From positions 1 through 64,000 of the forward strand of contig CABXQD010000003.1 of assembly GCA_902514275.1 (NCBI GenBank): DNA of 64,000 nt, given 5' to 3'. Positions 37,762-47,029 of the stretch are shown piece by piece. Source of the stretch: an uncultured marine group I thaumarchaeote. Lineage in GTDB: Archaea > Thermoproteota > Nitrososphaeria > Nitrososphaerales > Nitrosopumilaceae. Position numbers and translations under genes: made by a program. The notes under the pieces were generated by a model that was given only the letters and a program-made list of their open reading frames with translations, was not told where the DNA came from and did no database searches. Within the stretch, counting starts at the first letter, position 1; each line of letters opens with the position of its first letter.

Positions 37762-40700
37762 ATGACATTTAATATGCCTAAAATGGCAATTTTCTTTTCT
37801 TTACTACTCCTATCATCTACAATAACACATTCCTATGCATACAGTATTGAGGAATTAGAATTATCAGATAATCCTCAAAATTCTATTGTTTTTAGTTCTG
37901 ATATAATTAAGATTAATCCCAATTTTTTAGTTGAAAATGATTTTAAGAGATATTTGGTATTTGGAACTAATTTAGAGCAAAATAATATTTTAAAAAATAA
38001 TTCATTATATCATATTACATCTGATCATGGATTTTTTTCTGTATCTGTTCTTTCTGAAAAGAATGCATCAAGTCTTATTTCTCAAGGTTATAATGTAATT
38101 GAAGATTCTAAATTGGATTTTCATTCATCAGATAAAGTAATTCCTGATGTTTCAAGAATTGGTGAAATTACTGGTTCCACAAACGTAAAAAAACAATATG
38201 GTGCAACAGGTAAAGATATTGTTATTGCAATTGTAGATACTGGAGTTGATTTTTCAAATCCCGATATTCAACATTCTCTTGCTCGTGATAAATCAAATCA
38301 TCCTTTGATGCTTGATCCAGATGGTCAGGGAATAATTTTAACAAATTCTACTTTTCATGCTAATATTAGTAAATATGATGTGATTCAAAATTATACTAAA
38401 TCTCTTCCTGAAAATGCAACTTCTTCTGTTTATTTAACTCGAGATGGAGCATTTCTTAATTTGTCTCAAGGCGGGGATGGAACAACAATTCAAGTCTATA
38501 ATTCCCTATTCCCTCAATTTGGTAATTCTATAATTTTTAATGGAACTTTATCTAATGATATGAAAATTGGAGATAGCCATCGAGATTTTATTAAATCAAA
38601 AAGTGGAATATATCATTTTGGTGTAATGTATCAAGGCGCACTACAAGTATCTTCTAAAATTCAAGTAGTTCCTGTATTGGTAGTTGACTCCTCAGTTTCA
38701 GGTGTTTATGATACTGTTATTCCTGATCTTAGTACTTCATGGGATGATTACACTAAAGATAATTCAAAAAATAATAAAAAACCTGATTATGATTTTGATT
38801 TTACTGATGAAACACCAATTCAATTAGGTAGTGGAAATGAATTTTTAGTTTTTGATTCAAATGATGATGGAAAAAATGATTTTAGTGCTGGAACTATTGG
38901 TGCACAAGTTTTAGATGTTTATGGTGTTATTAAAAATAATTCTACTGAAATTAATGATTCTCTAAATGCAATTAATGGAACATTATTACCTGCATTAGAT
39001 TCTGACGGTAATTTTTTTGGTGTAATGACAGATTTTATGGGCCATGGTACAGCAAGTGCAGCAAGTATAACTTCACGTGGTCATGAATCTTATGATATTT
39101 ACAATAACACAAAAAAATATTCTATAATTGGTGTTGCACCTGATGCAAAAATTTTACCTGTAAAAGCTTTATGGTTTGGTGATACTGTATACGGCTGGTT
39201 GTGGTCCGCAGGATTTGAAAATAATGATCATGATTGGAAATTTTCAGGTAAACCAAAAGCAGATATCATTTCTAATAGTTGGGGCATTTCTAATTTTCCT
39301 ACTTTTAATTCCTCTCCTGGTATGGATGTTTTATCGTTAATTCTTAGTGCATTATCTACTCCTCATTCTTTTAATGATGACTATCCTGGTGTTACAATTG
39401 TTTCAAGTGCTGGAAATTCTGGACATGGATATGGTACAATTGGTTTACCTAACGCTTCACCGTTTGGAATTTCCGTTGGTGCTACTACTAACAATGTGTT
39501 TGTTGGATATGGTCCATTCAAAGATCAGCCACGATTTGGAAATAATACAGTTCATTATAATCACATAGTTGATTTTTCTAGTAGAGGACCCAGCTCTATT
39601 GGTGATCCTAAACCTGATATTGTGAGTATTGGTGCACATGGATTTACTCCATCAAATGTTTTAAAATCTGAAAAAGATTCTAAGGATGAATCTTTTTCAT
39701 TATTTGGTGGAACTAGTATGGCAGCACCATTAGTTTCAGGAAGTGCCGCAATTCTGATTGAAGAAATGAAAAAACAATTTCAAGATTATGATTCATTTGC
39801 TATTAAAAATATTTTAATGTCAACTGCAACTGATTTACAAAATGATCCATTTGTCCAAGGATCTGGATTGGCAAATATTGAATCTGCTTTAGATTATGTT
39901 CATGGTAACAATGGTGTTTTCATAGTCTATAATGATTCATCATACAATAATTTAAAAAAAATTCTAAATCCTGCAATTCTGAACTTGAATGCTACTGAAA
40001 TTGGATTTGAAAAATTTCAATTTTCTTCTAAATCCTTTCCTATGACTAGTTGGTTTGCTGGACAACTATCACCTGGAGATAGGACTACAACTACATTCAC
40101 AATTGAAAATCCTTCTAATCAAACACTTACAATAAATTTGGAACCAAAAAATATTTCATTGATTAAACAAACTCACTTTAACTCTACTACAATTGTACGA
40201 CAACATGATTCAATCCTTAACAAAACTGATACTTTTATTCCAAATTATGTAAAATTATCTGATATTAAAGATAATTCTAACTTGCATGACTATTTTGATG
40301 ATGAAAATTCAATTCCTGACGAATCCTCTTTAATGGTATTAAATGTGAATTTTCCATTTGATCAATTTATGAATAACACTGCTGATGTTTATGCTGATGA
40401 TTTAAAAATTTCTTCATTATATCTTTATGATTGGCTTGATAACAATGATGATTCGGAAATCACATCTGATGAGTTGTCTATGGTTAATAGAGGAGGATCA
40501 TGGGGTACAGTTCAAGAATTACGTATTTCAGAACCAAATGAAAAATTTAATGGTACTCCATTAGTTGGAGTGTATCCTGTTCCAACAACATTTTCTTATT
40601 GGTTAGGTAATACAAAACAAAATTCTACTTCTATGGATTATACTTTATCTGCAAGTTATTATCAGAAAAACAATTGGCCTGTATTGTGGCTTGACTCTAA

Positions 40701-41568
40701 TATCATTAATGTTCCACCAAAAACAACTACTAATGTTGATGTAACTTTAGTTGTCCCTGATAATTTACAAACTGGTGTATATCAAGGATTTTTAAATTTT
40801 CAAGGAGATCAACATTCTGTTAATGCACCTGTTTCTTTTGTAGTTAAACAACCAATAATTGAAAATGACACTCAACTTTTGATTCAAGGTTCATCAAGTA
40901 ATGATGTGCTTTATGGAAATGGATATACGAAAGGTGGATTTGATATGTCTAATCGATACATGGCTGGTGATTGGAGACAATATTATTTTGATATTCAAAA
41001 TGAATCTATTAACACTGGAATGATTGAACTTTCATGGGAATCTGATAATACAAATCTTGCATTATTTGTAATCGATCCATCTGGAAAAATAATTCAAACA
41101 AATGTTCCTTCTGGAGTTTTTGGTCATTTTCTTGGATGGCCATCACTTGATTGGTTGGGTAATTCAATTTTTAGTCAGGGTGGTGGATTTTTTCCAGTAA
41201 AAAATAAAGATGACACTTCAACTTTGCTATACATTCCAATTAACCAAACTGGTACTTACACACTTTTAACACATTCAACTTTGTTTGGAGGTATCTCTGT
41301 TACTGAACCAATAACTCTTGCAGCAAAGTTCACAAATATTTCAAATAACCCTGTCATTGATTCTGAATTAAAACCTCAAAATATTGATGATAAAGAATTT
41401 GAGGAAATATCTAAAAATCAAACTTCATTGATTTCAAATAATGATACACTGAAATCTTTTGAAAATGAACCTGATCCGGGATTTGATATTGGACTTTTAC
41501 TAGGAATTACTATTGGAGTTGCGATCGGAATATCTTTCATATTCATTATTAGGCAAAAAAACACTTGA
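37762..41568 (+). CDS. Large membrane-anchored subtilisin-like serine protease
   Basis: A 1268-aa exported S8 protease. A signal peptide spans residues 8-26. The catalytic triad is Asp159 (IAIVDTGVD), His428 (DFMGHGTASAA) and Ser652 (FGGTSMAAPLVSG), with oxyanion Asn552 in SSAGNSGHG. About 270 residues are inserted between Asp and His, as in pyrolysin- or TPP-II-like subtilases. Long beta-rich C-terminal domains follow, and a final helix (GLLLGITIGVAIGISFIFII) anchors it. It probably acts outside the cell, perhaps on S-layer or other surface proteins. It is close downstream of the coiled-coil anchor gene. Confidence 0.9.
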   Translation: MTFNMPKMAIFFSLLLLSSTITHSYAYSIEELELSDNPQNSIVFSSDIIKINPNFLVENDFKRYLVFGTNLEQNNILKNNSLYHITSDHGFFSVSVLSEKNASSLISQGYNVIEDSKLDFHSSDKVIPDVSRIGEITGSTNVKKQYGATGKDIVIAIVDTGVDFSNPDIQHSLARDKSNHPLMLDPDGQGIILTNSTFHANISKYDVIQNYTKSLPENATSSVYLTRDGAFLNLSQGGDGTTIQVYNSLFPQFGNSIIFNGTLSNDMKIGDSHRDFIKSKSGIYHFGVMYQGALQVSSKIQVVPVLVVDSSVSGVYDTVIPDLSTSWDDYTKDNSKNNKKPDYDFDFTDETPIQLGSGNEFLVFDSNDDGKNDFSAGTIGAQVLDVYGVIKNNSTEINDSLNAINGTLLPALDSDGNFFGVMTDFMGHGTASAASITSRGHESYDIYNNTKKYSIIGVAPDAKILPVKALWFGDTVYGWLWSAGFENNDHDWKFSGKPKADIISNSWGISNFPTFNSSPGMDVLSLILSALSTPHSFNDDYPGVTIVSSAGNSGHGYGTIGLPNASPFGISVGATTNNVFVGYGPFKDQPRFGNNTVHYNHIVDFSSRGPSSIGDPKPDIVSIGAHGFTPSNVLKSEKDSKDESFSLFGGTSMAAPLVSGSAAILIEEMKKQFQDYDSFAIKNILMSTATDLQNDPFVQGSGLANIESALDYVHGNNGVFIVYNDSSYNNLKKILNPAILNLNATEIGFEKFQFSSKSFPMTSWFAGQLSPGDRTTTTFTIENPSNQTLTINLEPKNISLIKQTHFNSTTIVRQHDSILNKTDTFIPNYVKLSDIKDNSNLHDYFDDENSIPDESSLMVLNVNFPFDQFMNNTADVYADDLKISSLYLYDWLDNNDDSEITSDELSMVNRGGSWGTVQELRISEPNEKFNGTPLVGVYPVPTTFSYWLGNTKQNSTSMDYTLSASYYQKNNWPVLWLDSNIINVPPKTTTNVDVTLVVPDNLQTGVYQGFLNFQGDQHSVNAPVSFVVKQPIIENDTQLLIQGSSSNDVLYGNGYTKGGFDMSNRYMAGDWRQYYFDIQNESINTGMIELSWESDNTNLALFVIDPSGKIIQTNVPSGVFGHFLGWPSLDWLGNSIFSQGGGFFPVKNKDDTSTLLYIPINQTGTYTLLTHSTLFGGISVTEPITLAAKFTNISNNPVIDSELKPQNIDDKEFEEISKNQTSLISNNDTLKSFENEPDPGFDIGLLLGITIGVAIGISFIFIIRQKNT

Positions 41569-41580
41569 ATTTCAAACAAG

Positions 41581-41588
41581 GTTTATAA
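41581..41588 (+). promoter_or_regulatory. TATA box of the Rieske gene
   Basis: GTTTATAA lies about 30 nt before the ATG at 41615, within the intergenic space after the protease gene. The distance predicts a leaderless message for the Rieske-cytochrome b pair. Confidence 0.6.
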
Positions 41589-41614
41589 CCAATTTGTCGA
41601 GTAATTCAGCTTGA

Positions 41615-42220
41615 ATGTCAGAGGTTGGGACAAAAAAATCTGATGGGTTATCCCGCAGAGATTTTCTAAGATTAATGGGTGCCGCAGGAACAGGCTTAGC
41701 TTTTGCTCCGTTTATCCCATTTGGTGACTTTATGCCCAATCCAAATCAGGCATCATTAGAAAAAGTCCCAGTAATTTTACCTGATGGAACTCAAGCAAAT
41801 ATGAATACTTTTGAAATTAATTCAGCACAAGTCATAACATATCCTTCAACTGGTGATGCTGCACTTGATGCAGAAGCATTTCGTAAATGGCAATTCATTA
41901 GACTTCCTGAAGAACTAGGTGGTGCAAAAACTGACACAACTAGTATTCGTGCATATAGTATGATCTGTCTTCATCTTTGGTGCTTATGGAAGTATTGGCC
42001 TGATGATGGAAGAAAAAGAGGCGAATGTCCTTGTCATGGAAGTATGTATGATCCTGCAACTGGAACTGCATTTGTTGGACCTGCATCAGTACAAGCTGCA
42101 CCATCTAATACCTTGCCGCAATTAACTTTGGAAATTGATTCTGATGGATTTGTATTTATCTTACCGCCTAAATTTGACGCAAATAGTAATGGAGTAATTG
42201 GATATGGCCGTTTCACTTAG
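41615..42220 (+). CDS. Rieske [2Fe-2S] protein of a complex III-like bc complex
   Basis: A 201-aa electron-transfer subunit. The N-terminus carries a Tat-type signal (LSRRDFLRLMGAAG) and a hydrophobic stretch. Cluster ligands are Cys118 and His120 (CLHLWC) and Cys138 and His141 (ECPCHGS). Cys123 and Cys140 would form the usual stabilising disulfide. It passes electrons from quinol via cytochrome b to a copper carrier. Its stop overlaps the cytochrome b start by 17 nt, and a plastocyanin-like gene follows, completing a copper-based complex III module. Confidence 0.94.
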   Translation: MSEVGTKKSDGLSRRDFLRLMGAAGTGLAFAPFIPFGDFMPNPNQASLEKVPVILPDGTQANMNTFEINSAQVITYPSTGDAALDAEAFRKWQFIRLPEELGGAKTDTTSIRAYSMICLHLWCLWKYWPDDGRKRGECPCHGSMYDPATGTAFVGPASVQAAPSNTLPQLTLEIDSDGFVFILPPKFDANSNGVIGYGRFT

Positions 42221-43799
42221 TAGACACACGGGTATAGTAGCCCTACTTTATTGGATCTGGGATGGAGTAGACAGAACTATTTTTACTGCAATTAAATTTT
42301 CTTTCCCTGCAAGATTTGTAAGTCCGTTTGGATTTTTAGGAATGTTAACATTTACTGTATTTATTATTCTTGGAGTTTCAGGAGCTCTGCTAATGTTTTA
42401 CTATCAACCCATTTTGGATAGAGCATGGGATAGTGTTGAATTCATTAACGATGATGTACCATTTGGTTTTCATATAAGAAATATTCACTATCATGGTTCT
42501 AATGCAATGGTTTTACTTGCAGTACTTCACATGTATTATCAATACTTTAGTGGAAGATACAAAATCCGAAACGAAGTTTTATGGATGACTGGTGTAATTC
42601 TTGGTGTTGTTACAATTCTTGAAGCTTTTACTGGTTATGATGTTATATTTAGTGAAAGAGCAGAACTTGCGATTAGTATTGCAGCGTCGCTGACGACATC
42701 TATCCCTGTTGTAGGACCGACAATTAGAGATGCGGCGTTGGGCAGTGGATTCTCTGATTTTGTTTTAAGATTCTATGCACAACATGTGTTCTTGTTACCT
42801 ATAGTCATGTTAGGATTAATGGCAGTACACTTCCCAAGATTCTTAGTATTTGATGTACCAATGGTTATGGCAATAGGTGGAGCAATTTTGATCACTGGTG
42901 GTGTTTTCCCAATTGATATGGGATTCAAGTTTGAACCGACAGTACCTCCAGGTGTAACAGTACCAGAATGGTATCTTACTGGAATTTACGCTTTTATGAG
43001 AACTCAATATGACAAGTTCGTTACTGGATTACTGTGGCCACTTGTGTTTATCATATCTCTTGTATTGATTCCATTCCTTGATAGATACAAGAAATTCTCA
43101 TGGAGAGATAGACCAATGGTTACTGCATTTGGTATTACTAGTCTTGCACAAATTATGGTAACAACTTACTGGGGATTCTATATTTCTCCAGATGTGTCAA
43201 TCCCATTGGTAGAGCGTTTGGTAATTGATCCAATATTCTTCTACGGTGTAATGCTTCTACTTGTTCCATTAGGATTTGGATTTACATACATGATGATTAA
43301 ACTTGCAAATGAAGCTGAGAGAAAATCAAAACTTGCAAAAAGTAATGGTCCACAAAAAGTGGCAACCATTAATCTTTCAGATAAATGGATTAACTGGTTA
43401 CTTGTTGCACTTTTAGCATTCCAAGTATTCCTCAACATTGCAGCATACAATGCAGCTTTAACAGGAATGAAGAACGTTTCACTATTCTTAATTGGAATTA
43501 TCTTACTGGTATTTGCAGCATTCTTCCATATCTACAGATATGCATTAAGTCAGCAAAAGAATGCACCTCCACCAGCACCCGTAAGAATAGTAGAAGATTT
43601 CCCAGAGCTATCTGAATCAGAAACAACTCCAGAAATTACTGCAGATTCAACTAATGAAACATCTAAACTTCCTGATAATACTGCTGAAGAAAAACCTAAA
43701 GAATTAACACCAACAGTTCCAACACCTACAACTAAAGCTGATTCAGACATTGGATCTAATAATACTAATTTAGGATCTGAAGATCTCAAAAAACCTTGA
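42204..43799 (+). CDS. Cytochrome b subunit (cytochrome b/b6-subunit IV type)
   Basis: Di-haem b quinol oxidase subunit, 531 aa from the ATG at 42204 (MAVSLSRHTG). Haem histidines are visible in the HYHGSNAMVLLAVLHM region and in FYAQHVFLLPIVMLGLMAVH. The quinol-site motif VPEWYLTGIYAFMR follows. Several later helices correspond to subunit IV and beyond. The C-terminal 80 or so residues form a Pro/Thr/Glu-rich, probably disordered tail (APPPAPVRIVEDF onward). It is co-transcribed with the Rieske gene. No cytochrome c1 gene is present, so the copper protein downstream is the likely electron acceptor. Confidence 0.95.
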   Translation: MAVSLSRHTGIVALLYWIWDGVDRTIFTAIKFSFPARFVSPFGFLGMLTFTVFIILGVSGALLMFYYQPILDRAWDSVEFINDDVPFGFHIRNIHYHGSNAMVLLAVLHMYYQYFSGRYKIRNEVLWMTGVILGVVTILEAFTGYDVIFSERAELAISIAASLTTSIPVVGPTIRDAALGSGFSDFVLRFYAQHVFLLPIVMLGLMAVHFPRFLVFDVPMVMAIGGAILITGGVFPIDMGFKFEPTVPPGVTVPEWYLTGIYAFMRTQYDKFVTGLLWPLVFIISLVLIPFLDRYKKFSWRDRPMVTAFGITSLAQIMVTTYWGFYISPDVSIPLVERLVIDPIFFYGVMLLLVPLGFGFTYMMIKLANEAERKSKLAKSNGPQKVATINLSDKWINWLLVALLAFQVFLNIAAYNAALTGMKNVSLFLIGIILLVFAAFFHIYRYALSQQKNAPPPAPVRIVEDFPELSESETTPEITADSTNETSKLPDNTAEEKPKELTPTVPTPTTKADSDIGSNNTNLGSEDLKKP

Positions 43800-43819
43800 T
43801 TGGAAAAATTCTGACCAAG

Positions 43820-43828
43820 CTTTATAAG
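43820..43828 (+). promoter_or_regulatory. TATA box of the plastocyanin-like gene
   Basis: CTTTATAAG is centred about 28 nt before the ATG at 43852. This gives the blue-copper gene its own, probably leaderless, promoter despite following cytochrome b by only 52 nt. Confidence 0.6.
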
Positions 43829-43851
43829 AACTTGGAAGATTTACAAAAATT

Positions 43852-44313
43852 ATGAGTACTACTACATCAAGTCATGCATACGGAATTGGTGTAATTGCAT
43901 TAATTATTGGAATGGGAGCTGTCATTGTATTTTATACTTCGTTTTGGCTTCCTGAATCTTTAGAAAAACCATCTGTAGATATTCATATTTTAGAACCTAC
44001 TGAAAATTTTATCATTAGTATAGCTGAAGGTGCAGCAACTGAAGGAAATCCTAGCTATGTTCCAAACAAACCAACGATTACTTTAACAATAGATAATCAT
44101 GTTATTTGGATGAATGATGATGTGACTCCACATACTGTGACAGCAGATCATAGACATATGGATTCATTCAGTGGCGAATTTGGTTCTGCAGGAGTTGTAA
44201 TGCCTGGGGAGTCATATGAATTTATTTTCACTGAACCTCAAGAACTTCACTATCACTGTGATCCACATCCTTGGATGGTTGGTTCTTTAGTTGTAGAAAA
44301 GAGTAGATTCTAG
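43852..44313 (+). CDS. Membrane-anchored plastocyanin-like blue-copper protein
   Basis: A 153-aa protein with an N-terminal membrane helix (residues 10-30, YGIGVIALIIGMGAVIVFY) and an extracytoplasmic cupredoxin domain. The type 1 copper ligands are all visible: His in VTPHTVTADH and Cys, His and Met in HYHCDPHPWMVGSL. It should accept electrons from the Rieske/cytochrome b complex and pass them to a copper oxidase or another copper carrier. The use of copper proteins in place of cytochrome c is typical of ammonia-oxidising archaea. Confidence 0.94.
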   Translation: MSTTTSSHAYGIGVIALIIGMGAVIVFYTSFWLPESLEKPSVDIHILEPTENFIISIAEGAATEGNPSYVPNKPTITLTIDNHVIWMNDDVTPHTVTADHRHMDSFSGEFGSAGVVMPGESYEFIFTEPQELHYHCDPHPWMVGSLVVEKSRF

Positions 44314-44660
44314 TTAGAATATTTTGCAAAAATTATTTTACTTTCAATTTCTTTATGCTGTTCAATAATTGAAACTCTAAATTTTACTTCATAATCTTGA
44401 TTTGGTTGAAATTCAATAACTGCTGTAAATTCCACTTTGTTTTCAGGCATTGTATCCTTGTTGATAAATAATCTTGAAACATGTTGTGATATCTTCTTTT
44501 GATTATATGACTTGTAGATGATATGTTCATTTGAATCTAAAATTGTTGTATTGACTACTACTCCATCATATCGTCCTGGATATAATACAGAAATTGTTCC
44601 AATAATCTCAGAATTTTGATGAATATCTGTTGAATTTAGTTCAAATTCTAAATCTCCCAT
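44310..44660 (-). CDS. Unknown beta-rich protein, convergent with plastocyanin gene
   Basis: About 116 aa from the ATG at 44660 (MGDLEFELNSTDIHQ). A TTG start 48 nt upstream would run into the tRNA-Arg gene and is rejected. The sequence alternates like an Ig-type beta sandwich (GTISVLYPGRYDGVVVNTTI, QPNQDYEVKFRVSII). It resembles arrestin-like or other sandwich domains, with no signal peptide. It is possibly co-transcribed with the tRNA-Arg upstream. Function unknown. Confidence 0.6.
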   Translation of the reverse strand: MGDLEFELNSTDIHQNSEIIGTISVLYPGRYDGVVVNTTILDSNEHIIYKSYNQKKISQHVSRLFINKDTMPENKVEFTAVIEFQPNQDYEVKFRVSIIEQHKEIESKIIFAKYSN

Positions 44661-44699
44661 ACGTAAGTTCGTGCTATTGTGAATAAATAATTTGTTAAG

Positions 44700-44774
44700 T
44701 GGGCCCAAAGGGCTTCGATCCCTTGACCATTGGATTAGAAGTCCAACACTCTATCCATGCTGAGCTATAGGCCC
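44700..44774 (-). tRNA. tRNA-Arg (TCT)
   Basis: On the minus strand the acceptor stem is GGGCCTA paired with TGGGCCC (one U-G wobble), with discriminator A. The D arm is TAGCTCAGCATGGATAGAG, and the anticodon arm is TTGGA-CTTCTAA-TCCAA, carrying TCT. The T arm is AAGGG-ATCGAAG-CCCTT, so position 54 would be A, not the usual U. No intron is seen. A TATA-like CCTTAAAATG lies about 26 nt upstream, overlapping the end of the glycosylase gene. Confidence 0.9.
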
Positions 44775-44807
44775 AGAAACCTACCAATTAATTGACATTT
44801 TAAGGGT

Positions 44808-45650
44808 TTACAGCCATTTTTTATTATAATTTTCTCTTTCCATTTTAAATAAAAATTGCTGTGCATATCCACAATATGGGCCAAAATGATTTACAATTTT
44901 TTCATGTAGTAATTCATATTGTTTTTGTGTAATTGTTTTTGTTTCTATTTTGAATTCTTTTGAATAATATTTTTCTAAAATTTTAATCATCCATGTATCT
45001 AATGGAAATGCTTCTAATTTATTTAATGAAAATAACATAATACAATCTGCTACTTTATTTCCTATTCCTGGAACTGAACAAATATTTTTTTTTGCTTCAT
45101 TATAATCACATTTTTTTAAATATTCAAAATCAATTTTTTTTAAAGTAACCATTTTTGCAGCTTCTTTGACAAATGAAGCTCTGTATCCTACTCCACATGC
45201 TTTTATCTCATTAATTGATGCATTTCCAATTTTTTCTGGTTTAGGAAATACAAAAAATTCTTTATCTTCAATTTTTACTTTAGTCCCAAATTTTCTAGTA
45301 ATTTTTTCTAAACTACTTTTAATTTTTTGAATGTTAGAATTTGATGAGATTATAAAAGAAATCATACATTGAAATGGATCTTGTTTGAATATCCTTAATC
45401 CTTCATATTCTTTTACAGCTTTTTTCACTATTTTATCTCTTGAAATTGATTTGATTATTTCTTGTATGTTGTCATTATTTCTAAAAAAATCTGTTTTTGA
45501 ATTTCTAACTGATTTGATTACTCCATTTTTATTTATTTTTAGTATATCTTGACCATTTATCCCATACCAATTTGCTCCATCTTTTTCCCAAAGAAAAACC
45601 TGACCGCTGTTTATTGAATTATCTATATCAATTGAAAATTTATTTTTCAT
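44808..45650 (-). CDS. ogg: 8-oxoguanine DNA glycosylase/AP lyase (OGG1-like)
   Basis: A 280-aa helix-hairpin-helix base-excision repair enzyme. The N-terminal OGG domain starts IDIDNSINSGQVFLWEKDGA, matching the family GQxFRW-type opening. The HhH-GPD motif CSVPGIGNKVADCIMLF holds the catalytic Lys, and the catalytic Asp lies in FPLDTWMIKIL. PFQCMISFIISSNSN is also family-typical. It removes oxidised guanine. It is 1 nt downstream of the beta-CASP RNase gene on the same strand. Confidence 0.93.
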   Translation of the reverse strand: MKNKFSIDIDNSINSGQVFLWEKDGANWYGINGQDILKINKNGVIKSVRNSKTDFFRNNDNIQEIIKSISRDKIVKKAVKEYEGLRIFKQDPFQCMISFIISSNSNIQKIKSSLEKITRKFGTKVKIEDKEFFVFPKPEKIGNASINEIKACGVGYRASFVKEAAKMVTLKKIDFEYLKKCDYNEAKKNICSVPGIGNKVADCIMLFSLNKLEAFPLDTWMIKILEKYYSKEFKIETKTITQKQYELLHEKIVNHFGPYCGYAQQFLFKMERENYNKKWL

Positions 45651-45651
45651 C

Positions 45652-46917
45652 TTAAATGGTTATTTTATCATTAACCATTGGTGCATATGTTTCAAAACCA
45701 AATTGTTCATGAATTTCTTGTGCAAATATTTGACATGATTCTGAATCTCCATGAACTGTCCATACTTTGGGATTTCCTTTGATTGTTTTCATCATTGCAA
45801 ATAATTCTTTTTTATCTGCATGTCCCGAAAATTGGAACTGTTTAACTTCTGCTTGAACACTAAGATCTTTTCCTCTAGTTGATACTTTACCTGTATCTAG
45901 TAATTTTTTACCTGGTGTACCTTCTCCCTGATACGAAACTAATGCAATTCCATTTTTACTATCAAATGATAATTGTTGTAAGTAATATACTGCATTACCT
46001 CCAACTAGCATTCCAGCTGGAGATATGACCACACATGGTTCACCCATTGCACGTTTTCTTTCTGCATGTTCTCTAATTGCAGTTGAACTTTTAATTGCTT
46101 CAGCAAATATTTTAGGATCTCTTAGATAATCTGGATTCTTAAACATTATTTCATTTACCTTTAGTGCCATTCCATCCATTATGATTTTGTGTTTGAAATT
46201 TGCACTTCGTAAAATACAAGCCATTTCCTGTGAACGTTCAACTGAAAATGATGGAATAAATAAAATTCCTTTTCTATCCATTACTTCATTTGCAAAATCA
46301 ATTAATTGTTGTTCTGATGTCTTTCTAGGTATTTGTTCTGTTTTTGCATAAGTACTTTCAGTGATTAGTAAATCTATTTCTCCTATGTCTGTATCCATTT
46401 CTCTTAACATTCTTGAACCGTTTGTTTTGATATCTCCTGTGTAGAACAATCGTTTTTTTTCTGATTCAACTAATACTGTACTTCCACCAATTACGTGACC
46501 TGATTCTCTAAATTCAAAAGTTGCATTTCCTTTAGTTACTTTTTGTTTAAATCCAATCTCTTTTGCATTTTTCATCATATTATTTAGTTCTGGTAAATCA
46601 AACGGATGTGAATTTTTTTCAATTTTTAACATATCATTAATTAATAATTTTGAAAGGTCAAAAGTTGGTGGAGTAGCATAAACATCTGTGTTACCACTTA
46701 CAAATAATGATGGAACATTACCTGAATGGTCTAAATGAGCATGAGTGATAATAATTGCATCTAAATCTTTAGGTTTTACATGTAGGGGATATTGAGGAGG
46801 TGAGCCTCTTCTTCCGAACATTACTCCATAATCCAATAGTAATTTTGTACCATTACAATCAACTAAAAATCCTGATCTGCCTACTTCATTTGCAGCACCT
46901 AATACTTGTACTTCCAA
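45652..46917 (-). CDS. Beta-CASP metallo-beta-lactamase RNase (aCPSF2-like)
   Basis: A 421-aa zinc-dependent RNase for archaeal mRNA processing or decay. Metallo-beta-lactamase motifs are IITHAHLDHSGN, ESGHVIGG and YTGDIKTNG. Beta-CASP motifs include TESTYAKT, SPAGMLVGGN and FSGHADKKEL. There is no N-terminal KH region, so it is the aCPSF2 type and not the terminator aCPSF1. The ATG lies at the edge of a divergent promoter with the 70-aa protein gene. Confidence 0.92.
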   Translation of the reverse strand: MEVQVLGAANEVGRSGFLVDCNGTKLLLDYGVMFGRRGSPPQYPLHVKPKDLDAIIITHAHLDHSGNVPSLFVSGNTDVYATPPTFDLSKLLINDMLKIEKNSHPFDLPELNNMMKNAKEIGFKQKVTKGNATFEFRESGHVIGGSTVLVESEKKRLFYTGDIKTNGSRMLREMDTDIGEIDLLITESTYAKTEQIPRKTSEQQLIDFANEVMDRKGILFIPSFSVERSQEMACILRSANFKHKIIMDGMALKVNEIMFKNPDYLRDPKIFAEAIKSSTAIREHAERKRAMGEPCVVISPAGMLVGGNAVYYLQQLSFDSKNGIALVSYQGEGTPGKKLLDTGKVSTRGKDLSVQAEVKQFQFSGHADKKELFAMMKTIKGNPKVWTVHGDSESCQIFAQEIHEQFGFETYAPMVNDKITI

Positions 46918-46997
46918 GGCTTTGATGCATTTTCAACGACCTTAAAACCTTTTTAGATTGAATCCGATCATTATCCCTAATATAGAATCGACAAAAG

Positions 46998-47006
46998 CTT
47001 TAATTA
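46998..47006 (+). promoter_or_regulatory. TATA box of the 70-aa protein gene
   Basis: CTTTAATTA is centred about 28 nt before the ATG at 47030, so the transcript should begin at or just before the start codon. No Shine-Dalgarno-like sequence is visible in the few bases before the ATG. Confidence 0.55.
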
Positions 47007-47029
47007 GTGACAGCTAAGATTGGATCCTC

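Noticed and set aside
41615-44313. Presence of ammonia monooxygenase subunits near the respiratory genes
   Set aside because: No amoA, amoB or amoC-like sequences occur in the window. The blue-copper and Rieske genes are complex III components.
44661-44708. TTG-started extension of the minus-strand unknown gene into the tRNA-Arg gene
   Set aside because: It would overlap the tRNA. An ATG at 44660 gives a sensible protein.
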